Source: a virus
Length of the DNA stretch: 53,916 nucleotides
IMG/VR virus record: IMGVR_UViG_3300009181_000096
Coordinates: 1-53,916 of that record
Reading direction: 5' to 3' (one strand)
Made by a program: the position numbers and the translations under genes. Positions within the stretch are counted from its first letter, which is position 1, and each line of letters starts with the position of its first letter. Below, in pieces: positions 26,701-33,875 of this stretch. The notes under the pieces were generated by a model. The model made no database searches. It saw nothing but the letters and a program-made list of their open reading frames with translations, and was not told the DNA's origin.

Positions 26701-27346
26701 AACTGAAAAAGTTCGTAGAAAACCACATTGTGTTATATTGTTCGATGAGATTGAAAAAGCACATGAAGATGTGTTTAATATCTTATTACAATTATTAGAT
26801 GAAGGTATGTTAACTGATGGGTTAGGTCGTAAAATTAATTTTAAAAACGCACTTATTATATTAACATCTAACATTGGTGTTAAAGAAGTTAATTCGTTTG
26901 GTAAAAATATGGGTTTTGAAACAGCTTCTAGTATTGTTAATGAAGAAAACAAAGCTCGTGCAATTATTGAAAAAGCGCTTAAGAAAAAATTCAAACCAGA
27001 ATTCCTTAACCGTATTGACGAAGCGATTGTATTCAATGGATTAACCATAGAGGATATACATAAAATCATTTACGTTGAACTTGGTCATTTAGAAAAAAGA
27101 GTAAATGAAATGGGTTTTAAACTTAAAATATCCAAAGAAGCTATTGAGTTTTTAGCAACACAAGGATATGATGAAGCATATGGCGCAAGGCCATTAGCTA
27201 GAGCGATTCAACATTATGTTGAAGACCCAGTGGCTGATGAAATCCTTAATGATAATATAAAAGAAGGTGAAACGATAAGTATTGGTCTCGATAAAGATAA
27301 ACAAGAGATAATGATAAAATCAATTAAAACACCTAAAGGTAAATAA
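23753..27346 (+). CDS. clpC: ClpC-type AAA+ unfoldase with class 3-like intein, 1197 aa
   Basis: Domains in order (unspliced numbering): Clp N-domain (about 1-145); first AAA+ module with Walker A GEPGVGK (226-232) split by the intein from Thr597, and Walker B VLFIDELHT (about 657-665); a short UVR-like coiled coil (KYEEAAKLRDEEKK); second AAA+ module with GPTGVGKT (926-933), GYVGYDQGGQL and FLNRIDE. Spliced length is about 833, that of a full ClpC/ClpA. A tripeptide loop MGF (1053-1055) sits where ClpC proteins carry the (L/V)GF loop that docks ClpP. The enzyme should unfold proteins and may feed them to the host ClpP, since no ClpP gene is seen here. It has its own host-like promoter and terminator. 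Confidence 0.93.
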   Translation: MNREIYPKVKLIINHAMKEAKSFDDVKVRPEHIILSILVDDDNECVKVLRLLNIDTTELYDKLSDALRKNDLTPRLTNSVRKNLPFSDETKSIFKALDKECEKLNDNMIDTFHIMLAVLLTKSITTELLNELGINYNGFKKQINIMKENNKSAYDSDEPSDEETYKRKSKQTDLKSKTPVLDNFCRDVSKAVEKGEIDPVVGRSAEIKRVSQILSRRKKNNPILIGEPGVGKAQPLDAKILTPNGWTTMGEINIGDEVLTPEGKTTKVIGVYPQGEKDIYRISFKDGRSTEACGEHLWKVYGIPEGKSRKKGWSILNTLDIKDKIENTTYRLKLPLVSENIIKNENLDYVIDPYLMGLLLGDGHFGKYELSLTTDDIEIAENVEEIIGSDYKLTVNGGGIKTNTFRINISEDKLIKKRTRYYKNDRIHPLLEETDLLHLTETKSNNKFIPEKYKNGSLTQKISLIQGLMDSDGTVTKTGTLQYSSVSYKLIKDMQELIWSIGGVASISDKQPSYTYKGVKKLGQVSYILSIRYHSPKNLFLLDRKKEKAPSNYQYSKTLKNNIVKIELIGKKEAKCIMIDDDNHLYITDNYIVTHNTSIVEGLAQLIKDGNAPRTLIGKRIFTLDLASIVAGTKYRGQFEERMKAVLEECKANPDIVLFIDELHTIVGAGNASGSLDASNIFKPALARGELQVIGATTLDEYRENIEKDGALTRRFQQVLVEEPTLDETKIILFNIKEKYENHHRVKYTDEAIEECVKLSARYIMDRSMPDKAIDVLDEAGATTNVSVEKPENIKELEAKKLEINEKKKEVVVKQKYEEAAKLRDEEKKIIDELTTAMAEWQSKLDKKITIVGVELISEVVSMMTGIPLTKISTQESKKLMNLDKELTGKVIGQDNAVSKVVKAIKRNRIGIKDKNKPVGSFIFLGPTGVGKTLLAKLLAEHVFGDSESLIRMDMSEYMEKHSVSRLIGPPPGYVGYDQGGQLTEKVRRKPHCVILFDEIEKAHEDVFNILLQLLDEGMLTDGLGRKINFKNALIILTSNIGVKEVNSFGKNMGFETASSIVNEENKARAIIEKALKKKFKPEFLNRIDEAIVFNGLTIEDIHKIIYVELGHLEKRVNEMGFKLKISKEAIEFLATQGYDEAYGARPLARAIQHYVEDPVADEILNDNIKEGETISIGLDKDKQEIMIKSIKTPKGK
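24449..25540 (+). mobile_element. Intein in ClpC Walker A, class 3 signature, 364 aa
   Basis: The insert begins with Ala233 (AQPLDAKILTPNGWTTMGEI) instead of Cys or Ser and ends NYIVTHN at Asn596, with Thr597 as the +1 residue. The class 3 WCT set is present: Trp298 in block B (EHLWKV), Cys576 in block F (EAKCIMI) and Thr594 just before the terminal His-Asn. Two LAGLIDADG motifs, YLMGLLLGDGHF (354-365) and LIQGLMDSDGTV (464-475), look intact. It splits the ATP-binding loop between Lys and Thr, so ClpC is inactive until spliced. Confidence 0.9.
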
Positions 27347-27354
27347 TTAAAACT

Positions 27355-27384
27355 AAAAGCCACATTTTTTTGTGGCTTTTTTTA
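27355..27384 (+). terminator. Intrinsic terminator of clpC
   Basis: A 10-bp stem (AAAAGCCACA/TGTGGCTTTT) with a 6-base T loop is followed by a T run, nine bases after the clpC stop. Confidence 0.85.
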
Positions 27385-27393
27385 TATTTATAA
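27384..27393 (+). promoter_or_regulatory. Phage-type (late-like) promoter motif ATATTTATAA
   Basis: This motif copy ends three bases before the ATG at 27397, directly after the clpC terminator. It starts the 27.4-30.1 kb operon. Confidence 0.5.
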
Positions 27394-27396
27394 GAT

Positions 27397-27834
27397 ATGA
27401 AACCAAAAATTAAAAATACGTTAAAAGAAAATAAAACTAAAATTAAACAATTGTTAAGAGAAAGACTTTTAACCAAAGGAGATATGGATATTAGAGAAGT
27501 TGCTGATTTTGTTAATTTTGCAAAAGAATATTTAAATATTGATGACGATATAAAAGTTGAATTAGCTTTTGAAAGAACGCCAGACCTTAAAACAACTGCT
27601 TATTATATGAACAATGAAAAACGTTTAAAGGTATATGTTAAAAATAGAGCCATCGTAGATGTATGCAGGTCAATAGCTCACGAACTAGTTCATCATAAAC
27701 AAAATCTTGATGGTAGATTTGAAAATGAATTAGACCCAGGTGCAGATGGTAGTATATTTGAAAATGAAGCCAATGCAATTGCTGGTATTATAATAAGAAA
27801 ATATGGTAAATTAAACCCTTCAATATACGATTAA
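27397..27834 (+). CDS. HExxH metallopeptidase-like internal protein, 145 aa
   Basis: An N-terminal basic leader contains two candidate prohead-protease sites (TLKE, QLLRERLL, residues about 8-25). The catalytic motif AHELVHHKQ gives His95, Glu96 and His99; a downstream ENEANAIAG (about 127) could supply the third zinc ligand as in gluzincin or IrrE/SprT-like folds. The domain is small (about 110 residues), as in the metallopeptidase modules of injected phage polyvalent proteins. Spacing to the next gene is two bases. Proteolytic activity is inferred from the motif. Confidence 0.7.
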   Translation: MKPKIKNTLKENKTKIKQLLRERLLTKGDMDIREVADFVNFAKEYLNIDDDIKVELAFERTPDLKTTAYYMNNEKRLKVYVKNRAIVDVCRSIAHELVHHKQNLDGRFENELDPGADGSIFENEANAIAGIIIRKYGKLNPSIYD

Positions 27835-27836
27835 GT

Positions 27837-28691
27837 ATGAATACTATTAAAGCATTATTAAAAGAAGAGTTAGCGTTAAATGATAGAAGAAAACTGTTAT
27901 CAGAAGAATCTATTATCTTAATAAATAACCCTCATTATATTAAATACACTTTAGGTGTTGATTTACCGATAAATGAAAATTATTCTTTATCAATAAGGAA
28001 ACAAATTATTGAAGAACAAATAATAATAGAATCTATATTAGGTTCTATAAATAATTATATTGGCGTTGCTTACGATAAAACTAAAGAAAAAGCGATAGAA
28101 GTTGTTAATAGTATTAAAAGTTTAAAGGATATTGCAAAATTCTTTAAGGATATATTAGTGGACTCAGAATTAATGAAAGTGGCAATAGAATCTATTAAAA
28201 AAAGTTTATCAAAAACAATGGCAACCATAAAAGATGCCACCAATAAAATATTAGATAAACTAAAAGTTAGTTCAGATGGTTTTAATGATAAATTTTCAAA
28301 ACTTATTGAACATGTTGAGAATGTTTCTAAAAACTTATCATCAAATACTGGATGGGCTGGTTTTCTTATGATATTAGCCTTTACCACATTGTTGGTTTAT
28401 TTAGAAAAAACATTTATAAGAAACATGATGGAAAAAGGTGTTGACTTTATATCCAAAAACACAAATATAATTGGTAGCGTTTCTGATATTTTAAATAGTT
28501 TTAAAGAGTTAAAAAACCTAGTATCATCGTTAGATATTAAACCAATATTATCTTGGTTTACAGACATAGGTGTTGATATCGCTATTGGCGGTGTGTTTAC
28601 CGCCATTGATATAATAAATTTAATAAGTCAGATTTTAGCACCAATAATAAAAACTGTTGAATGGTCAGTTAAATTACGTAAAAAAGTATAA
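27837..28691 (+). CDS. Membrane-associated internal-type protein, 284 aa
   Basis: The protein starts MNTIKALLKEELALNDRRK with an L-K-E site in a basic helix. The middle is helical (about 60-165). Two hydrophobic stretches follow, about 178-197 (FLMILAFTTLLVYLEKTF) and about 246-272 (IAIGGVFTAIDIINLISQIL). This leader-plus-C-terminal-membrane layout fits a protein packaged in the head that enters the host membrane on ejection. No family recognised. It is the second gene of a three-gene late-type operon. Confidence 0.65.
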   Translation: MNTIKALLKEELALNDRRKLLSEESIILINNPHYIKYTLGVDLPINENYSLSIRKQIIEEQIIIESILGSINNYIGVAYDKTKEKAIEVVNSIKSLKDIAKFFKDILVDSELMKVAIESIKKSLSKTMATIKDATNKILDKLKVSSDGFNDKFSKLIEHVENVSKNLSSNTGWAGFLMILAFTTLLVYLEKTFIRNMMEKGVDFISKNTNIIGSVSDILNSFKELKNLVSSLDIKPILSWFTDIGVDIAIGGVFTAIDIINLISQILAPIIKTVEWSVKLRKKV

Positions 28692-28697
28692 TAAATA

Positions 28698-30083
28698 ATG
28701 GAAAACAATTTAATAGATTTTGGTGGTGTCTACAGTAATTTTACTTTTGAAGATATTGGGACAATTGATGATTATATTAATTACATAAGATTTTTAATAA
28801 AAGAAAAGTTAAACTATAAGAATCCATCTTTTTTTTATAGAGGTGATGAAATAGGTAAAGAAGAATTTGAACAATTTAACCCAAACAGTATTTTCAAATT
28901 AGGTGCTGGTGTTTATTTGACCAAAAACTTTGATTATTCTAAAAAATATGCAGAAGATAAAAAAGGAAAAGTTTATGTTGTTTTATTAGACTTTTCAAAT
29001 GTTAAAGTTTTTGATGATAAATATGATTATTATTTAGCGGTTAATGAATATAACCATTCAGATATACCTAAAGAAGATAGAGTAGCGCCAAGACAACACG
29101 AAATAAACAAATATAATGATGAACAAGTGTTTAATAAATATGATTATTTATACGTTAAAAAAACTGGTGCTTCTGATGAACTAGTTGCTAAAAACGGAAG
29201 TAAGTTTTATATACTAAACAGCGATAACGATAAAAAAGGATTTGAAGAATTTATGAAAACTAAAACACTTAACGAGAACAAATTAAAAGGTGGTAAATCT
29301 GATAAGTTAACCATAAAAGATATTGCTAAAAAATTTGATGTACCTGTTAAAGATTTAAAATCACAAATAAAAAAAGGTGAAAAAATTGAATCAGAACATA
29401 CTAGTGATGAGGAAAAACAGAATGAAATTGCTATGGACCATGTTTCTGAATTTCCAGATTATTATGATAGATTAGATAAGATGGAAAAAGCTGCTGAAAA
29501 ATACTGGAGCAAAAAAAATAAAACAAATGAGTCTAGAATATTAGTTAAAAAACTTTTAAGAGAAGAATTAGAAAATATTGGTGAAGGTAAATTTGCTAAT
29601 ATCGCTGCTGGTGTTGGTTTAGCTGCTAGTAGTTTATTTGGCGGTAAAGATGCAATTGCTCAAGATAAATTTAAAGATAAAATAAGTCAACTTAAAACTG
29701 GAGCAGGTGAGACATTAGCTCAACTTAAAACTGGGGCAGGTGAGAAACTAGCTCAATTTAAAGATGATTTAAAACAAACTGCATCAAATATAAAAGATAA
29801 AACTGAATTAAAAAATATTGGTAGTAGAAATTATTCATTTGATGATATAAAAAATGAGTTTGAAGAAGAATCTAAAAAAGATGATGTTCAATACGGTATT
29901 GGTCAATCACAAAACCATGGTTTTTCTTGGGACGCAGCTTTTGCTGATGCTGCTGGAAGATATATGAAAAAAAAAGGTCTTAATCAATTTAAAAAAGGAC
30001 AAGTTCAACTTAAACATCATACATTCCAAAAACAAGATGGAACATATGTAACAATAGCTTTATTTAGATTTGAATCTAGATAA
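28698..30083 (+). CDS. ART-like multi-domain protein with an internal cleavage-type leader, 461 aa
   Basis: Residues about 40-185 look like an ADP-ribosyltransferase fold: FFYRGDE (R48), LGAGVYLTKNFDYSKKYA (about 68-85) and a later SDELV (candidate Glu). Residues about 200-270 carry KKGEKIESEHTSDEEKQNEI and SEFPDYYDRLDKMEKAA, like the DUF5661 family. At about 281-296 is ESRILVKKLLREELENIGEG, which matches the N-terminal leaders of other genes but lies inside this protein. The C-terminus has a duplicated LKTGAGE.LAQ repeat and a polar domain. It may be a polyprotein cut by the prohead protease. Activity is inferred; the fold match is moderate. Confidence 0.6.
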   Translation: MENNLIDFGGVYSNFTFEDIGTIDDYINYIRFLIKEKLNYKNPSFFYRGDEIGKEEFEQFNPNSIFKLGAGVYLTKNFDYSKKYAEDKKGKVYVVLLDFSNVKVFDDKYDYYLAVNEYNHSDIPKEDRVAPRQHEINKYNDEQVFNKYDYLYVKKTGASDELVAKNGSKFYILNSDNDKKGFEEFMKTKTLNENKLKGGKSDKLTIKDIAKKFDVPVKDLKSQIKKGEKIESEHTSDEEKQNEIAMDHVSEFPDYYDRLDKMEKAAEKYWSKKNKTNESRILVKKLLREELENIGEGKFANIAAGVGLAASSLFGGKDAIAQDKFKDKISQLKTGAGETLAQLKTGAGEKLAQFKDDLKQTASNIKDKTELKNIGSRNYSFDDIKNEFEEESKKDDVQYGIGQSQNHGFSWDAAFADAAGRYMKKKGLNQFKKGQVQLKHHTFQKQDGTYVTIALFRFESR

Positions 30084-30094
30084 TTAATTAAAAT

Positions 30095-30125
30095 TTGCTT
30101 TTTATTATTTTTACACATATATTTG
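30095..30125 (+). promoter_or_regulatory. Host-like promoter, TTG-N20-TATATTTG
   Basis: TTG at 30095-30097 and TATATTTG at 30118-30125; the ATG at 30141 is 15 bases further. The upstream in-frame ATG at 30123 lies inside the promoter and is rejected as start. Confidence 0.75.
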
Positions 30126-30140
30126 TATAAAATACTAACA

Positions 30141-31208
30141 ATGAATATAAACGAACCAAATGTTACCTACTCATCAATAGTTGCTATTGGTGAAGAAATA
30201 AATAAATTAGAAATTGAAACAGGTGATAAGTATCTTAAACTACATAGAGGTGTAATGGATGTTACTACCATTGATGTTGATAAAGTTGCTAATCTATCAT
30301 TTAATAATAAAACCCTTCAACAATATTCTGGTAATGATGGGTATGACCCATTGGTTAATACAATTAAAAAAGAATTTAATTTAATCAACCATAAATTAAT
30401 AATGACCCCAGGAGGTATGGCATCGCTAGACCTTATAATAAACTCCTTATCAGATACAAATATATGGGTACCAAATTATCATTGGGGTTCATGGAATAAA
30501 ATTCTTAAGATACATGATAAATGGATTAAAACATTTGATGATTTTAATCTAATCAAATTTAAACCAGTTATTGGTGTTGTTATGTTATGTTTCCCATCAA
30601 ACCCAACAGGTTATTGCCCTAGTTTAGAAGATATTAAGAAATTCTTATTATACGCTTACACAAATAAGATTACTGTTATATTAGATTTACCGTATTATTA
30701 TTTATTCAATGATTCGGATGATAAATTATCAGATTATTTTTATGATAATGTTATTGTATTATCTTCATTCTCTAAATCAATTGGTTTATCTGGATATAGG
30801 GTGGGTTATATCGCTACAAAAAATGAATCATTATATAAGACACTTAAAATTAGGTCTCTTTATAAATATAATTCTATCTCTACGATACCACAAGTTATAA
30901 TAGATAATTTATTAAACGAAAAGACTATCGTAAAAGATTATAGAGAAACAACCAAGACACATATCAAAAATAATATAGATTATCTTAACGCTAATGGGTT
31001 ATTATTCGATAAGTATCCCAAACTACCAATAGGTCCATTTGCTATTGTTAATTTAACTCAAAATGAGTTATTGAAATATAAGATATCAAGTGTTCCTTTA
31101 GGCAAGTTCTCAACAAATGGGTTGGTTACTGATAATAATTTTAGTAGAATATCAGTAGCTGTTGACCATGATATATTTGTTGAATATTTTGATAGATTTA
31201 AAAAATAG
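30141..31208 (+). CDS. PLP-dependent aminotransferase, class I/II fold, 355 aa
   Basis: Fold type I signatures are clear: FPSNPTGYCP (about 151-160), ILDLPYYYLF (Asp182 for the pyridine nitrogen), SSFSKSIGLSGYRVGYIA with the PLP lysine Lys212, and a C-terminal FSRISVAV whose Arg would bind the substrate carboxylate. Length is that of small HisC-like or aspartate-type enzymes. It should transfer an amino group between an amino acid and a keto acid; the substrate cannot be told. Such enzymes are rare in phages. It has its own host-like promoter, so early expression and a metabolic or base/sugar modification role are possible. Confidence 0.85.
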   Translation: MNINEPNVTYSSIVAIGEEINKLEIETGDKYLKLHRGVMDVTTIDVDKVANLSFNNKTLQQYSGNDGYDPLVNTIKKEFNLINHKLIMTPGGMASLDLIINSLSDTNIWVPNYHWGSWNKILKIHDKWIKTFDDFNLIKFKPVIGVVMLCFPSNPTGYCPSLEDIKKFLLYAYTNKITVILDLPYYYLFNDSDDKLSDYFYDNVIVLSSFSKSIGLSGYRVGYIATKNESLYKTLKIRSLYKYNSISTIPQVIIDNLLNEKTIVKDYRETTKTHIKNNIDYLNANGLLFDKYPKLPIGPFAIVNLTQNELLKYKISSVPLGKFSTNGLVTDNNFSRISVAVDHDIFVEYFDRFKK

Positions 31209-31216
31209 TTTGTCCT

Positions 31217-31274
31217 ATATATTCGTAACTATAACATAATCTTTTATTATCGTAAATATGATTTTTATAGGTAT
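31217..31274. repeat. Relic duplication of the GNAT gene 3' end (58 bp)
   Basis: These 58 bases match 33472-33529 at all but two positions. On the minus strand they encode the same peptide YKNH.YDNKRLCYSYEYIG as the end of the acetyltransferase gene, but no open frame extends beyond it. It is a leftover of duplication or recombination. Confidence 0.8.
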
Positions 31275-31308
31275 CACCTTTATTGTAAAAAAACTATAAC
31301 AGAAAAAT

Positions 31309-31336
31309 AAAAAAACCTAGTATACTAGGTTTTTTT
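31309..31336 (-). terminator. Intrinsic terminator, perfect 28-base palindrome
   Basis: A seven-A arm, CCTAGTATACTAGG core and seven-T arm follow the gene ending at 31339. The symmetry allows use on both strands, including for the aminotransferase gene. Confidence 0.8.
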
Positions 31337-31338
31337 AT

Positions 31339-32271
31339 TTAGGTATGTTGTGTACCACCATGTTTAGTACCATGAATATTTAAATGATGGTTAATACATT
31401 CAATTTGAGTTGTATTACCACCTTTAACTGTTTTAGGGAATGATTTGATTACGTTATATACGTTTTTATCACCTTCTAAACATTCACCATAAGCATGTGC
31501 CAAATCTGGTATTCTATTTCTAAAAGGTTTATACGGTTCAATGTATAAAGTAGAATAAAAAGCCAAAACTAATAAAATAAGTTCATAAATTTTAGTACCA
31601 GTAGTAACGGATTCAACAACACCATGTAACATATGTGTAGCCTGTGCAATACTATGTGCAACAGCCATTAATCCTTGGGCCCCAACTATAACAATAGCAG
31701 CATAAAATAATGTTACGGCTAAAGATTTAATATTTTCTTCAGTAACAATTTTATTAACAACATCTGTGTTTCCTTTAGAAAAAGCTGAAACAACACCAAT
31801 AAACCCTGCAATAACACCCAATAATGTTGTGGCTATAGCTTTGAATATACCCATAACAATATGTTCATTAATCCATTCACCAGCTTTTTCTAACACTGTT
31901 TTTTCAATTTGATTTCCTTTAATCCAACCTTTACTAACAAAATAATTATATGCTTTTTTAAATAATACACCAATAACATCTAATAGTTTACCACTGGCCA
32001 ATATTGAACTCACAACGATTGATTCATTTAAAAGTTTACCATCTTCATTTATATCTAAAATATTTTCATTTATAACACCATCTAAAGATAAGTCATTTTC
32101 AATCATTGATTCAAATAACCATTTATTTACTAAATTTTTATTTTCAAAGTCATTTTCGTTTATAGCCATTATACTTTCAATCAAATATGATGGATTTTTT
32201 TTAGTCAAATATAAACGTTCGTTTATTAAATTTGCTTTTTGTATGTTTTTTATTTTATCAAATTTTCTCAT
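31339..32271 (-). CDS. Membrane-associated internal-type protein, 310 aa
   Basis: It starts MRKFDKIKNIQKANLINERL with an I-N-E site in a basic helix, comparable to the leaders of neighbouring genes, and carries further L-I-E and L-F-E sites. Hydrophobic segments lie at about 143-165 (IFKAIATTLLGVIAGFIGVV), 185-210 (LAVTLFYAAIVIVGAQGLM) and 228-245 (IYELILLVLAFYSTLYIEP). The C-terminus is His-rich. It may act in membrane passage during ejection; no family recognised. Second gene of an operon with the 378-residue metallopeptidase-like protein. Confidence 0.65.
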   Translation of the reverse strand: MRKFDKIKNIQKANLINERLYLTKKNPSYLIESIMAINENDFENKNLVNKWLFESMIENDLSLDGVINENILDINEDGKLLNESIVVSSILASGKLLDVIGVLFKKAYNYFVSKGWIKGNQIEKTVLEKAGEWINEHIVMGIFKAIATTLLGVIAGFIGVVSAFSKGNTDVVNKIVTEENIKSLAVTLFYAAIVIVGAQGLMAVAHSIAQATHMLHGVVESVTTGTKIYELILLVLAFYSTLYIEPYKPFRNRIPDLAHAYGECLEGDKNVYNVIKSFPKTVKGGNTTQIECINHHLNIHGTKHGGTQHT

Positions 32272-32281
32272 TTTATTTTAA

Positions 32282-33418
32282 TTAATATCTATTATCAGCT
32301 TTGTCTTGCATTTTTTGTAAACTACCAGTCCCACCAGCAGCAATTTTAGGTGCTGTTTTAAGTAATTCTTTTGTTTTTTCTTTAATTTTTTTTACGTATT
32401 TTGCCTTAACTAGTATATACTCATCTCTAGTTAGAGTTTCGCCATCAGCTATCATTGGGGTTGTTTTTGTGGTAATTTTAAGATAAACATCAGGTGTTAT
32501 TTTATTTATCTTATCAACACATTCTTGAATTGTTAAATATAAATCTTTATGAAATTCTTTCCAACCTTCTGGATTATATTTTTTTATCATATTTAAAGAA
32601 GCAATGAAATGGTTTAATTGGTAACCTGTTAGCTCCATATCAAATAATTCTTCACCAAATTGAGTTACTTTTCTCATAAAGTTTTGGATTGCATTACCTT
32701 TAGTTCCTTCAATAAAATATTTAGTTTCGTTACTTAAAGTTTTTTGACCAGAATAAAAATCTAAAATGTTTTGTAAAATATTACCAATATTAGTAATTTT
32801 TTTATCATATTTTTCTTTGGTCAGACTTTTATCTTTTAATATATCATTTATATTATCATTAACTTTATTTATAATAGCTTCCATAAATTGACCAGTCATC
32901 GTTACAAACTCAGCCCAAGTACTGTAATAAAGTTGAGCTTTAGATGAATCATATGGCTCCTTTAAGAAATGATTATTTCTTGCTGGGTCTTTTGCGTGTA
33001 TCATTTCATGGTAAAGTGTTTCTCTAATTTCCTCTGAACCATCCATACCAGTTATCGTATTGAACACTTTAGATAACATCGGACTAAATGCTGGTGAATA
33101 ATAATTAATATTCAATGCAATAATTTGGTCTTTTAAATTGTTTCTATCATTAGAGTTAAACCAACCTTTAATGTTGTTATTTTCACGATAAGAAACAAAA
33201 AAACTAATCACTGCATCTTCACCATTAGCCATTTTATAATTAAATGTTCCCAGATTTTTATCATTGCCATTTTTAAAATCATTTATGTTACTATTTTTAA
33301 AAATTTCAACATATTTAGGGACCAATGAATTTAAAAGTTCCATCTCATCTGGTAATAATTTTAATCTAGCTTCACTTAATAAATTTGCTCTAAGTGTTTC
33401 TTTTATAAATTTCCTCAT
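32282..33418 (-). CDS. HExxH metallopeptidase-like protein with leader, 378 aa
   Basis: The leader MRKFIKETLRANLLSEARL includes an L-S-E site near residue 16. The motif LYHEMIHAKDPARN gives His137, Glu138 and His141; STWAEFVT about 25 residues later may supply the third ligand Glu. The remaining 200 residues are helical with Lys-rich stretches. This is compatible with a packaged zinc peptidase. Its promoter motif is at 33437-33446. Substrate unknown. Confidence 0.68.
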   Translation of the reverse strand: MRKFIKETLRANLLSEARLKLLPDEMELLNSLVPKYVEIFKNSNINDFKNGNDKNLGTFNYKMANGEDAVISFFVSYRENNNIKGWFNSNDRNNLKDQIIALNINYYSPAFSPMLSKVFNTITGMDGSEEIRETLYHEMIHAKDPARNNHFLKEPYDSSKAQLYYSTWAEFVTMTGQFMEAIINKVNDNINDILKDKSLTKEKYDKKITNIGNILQNILDFYSGQKTLSNETKYFIEGTKGNAIQNFMRKVTQFGEELFDMELTGYQLNHFIASLNMIKKYNPEGWKEFHKDLYLTIQECVDKINKITPDVYLKITTKTTPMIADGETLTRDEYILVKAKYVKKIKEKTKELLKTAPKIAAGGTGSLQKMQDKADNRY

Positions 33419-33436
33419 AAAAATTAATTATATATA

Positions 33437-33446
33437 ATATAAATAT
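33437..33446 (-). promoter_or_regulatory. Phage-type (late-like) promoter motif ATATTTATAT
   Basis: This motif copy lies 19 bases upstream of ATG 33418. Confidence 0.5.
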
Positions 33447-33464
33447 TTTATTTTTATAAAAAAA

Positions 33465-33875
33465 CTAACCAATATATTCGTAACTATAACATAATCTTTT
33501 ATTATCATAAACATGATTTTTATAGGTATTAGAGTCAGATACATCTTTTCTTAATTTTTTATTCTTGCTAGTTGGTCTCCATAATGGTGATGCATCCATA
33601 TACAAATGCATTCTAGGATGTGGACTTCTAGAAAAAAATCTATGACCTTCATCTAAATGTATTTGAGCCACAGCTTCTATAAATCTAACACCAATACCCA
33701 TACCTTGAAAATCTGGTAATATAACAACTCTATGGCCTCTCCACGCATTCTTTAACGTACCACTAGGCATAGTTATAGAAGCTAGATAACCAACAACTTG
33801 ATTATCCCAAATAGCTATATAATGTCTGGCTGCTTTATTTAGATTTTCACTTAGGTAGTGATGGTCTTTAAACAT
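33465..33875 (-). CDS. GNAT acetyltransferase domain, 3' part of a split ATPase-GNAT gene, 136 aa
   Basis: The acetyl-CoA motif LPDFQGMGIG (about 53-62) and preceding AWRGHRVV strand define a GNAT fold. HHYLSENLNKAARHY at the start and the Trp-rich end fit the C-terminal half of phage proteins that join an ABC-like ATPase to a GNAT domain. The reading frame is open upstream of the first ATG, reading VRPKINIEIYR and then NDSWRMFKDHHYL, so the ATG at 33875 is probably not the true beginning. The upstream ATPase gene runs into this frame if a -1 shift occurs at 33930-33938. Confidence 0.75.
   Translation of the reverse strand: MFKDHHYLSENLNKAARHYIAIWDNQVVGYLASITMPSGTLKNAWRGHRVVILPDFQGMGIGVRFIEAVAQIHLDEGHRFFSRSPHPRMHLYMDASPLWRPTSKNKKLRKDVSDSNTYKNHVYDNKRLCYSYEYIG
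33472..33529. repeat. Source copy of the 58-bp duplication
   Basis: The 3' end of the GNAT gene; a near-identical copy lies at 31217-31274. Confidence 0.8.

Noticed and set aside
30123-30140. A longer aminotransferase starting at ATG 30123.
   Set aside because: That ATG overlaps the TATATTTG promoter element and could not be within the transcript.
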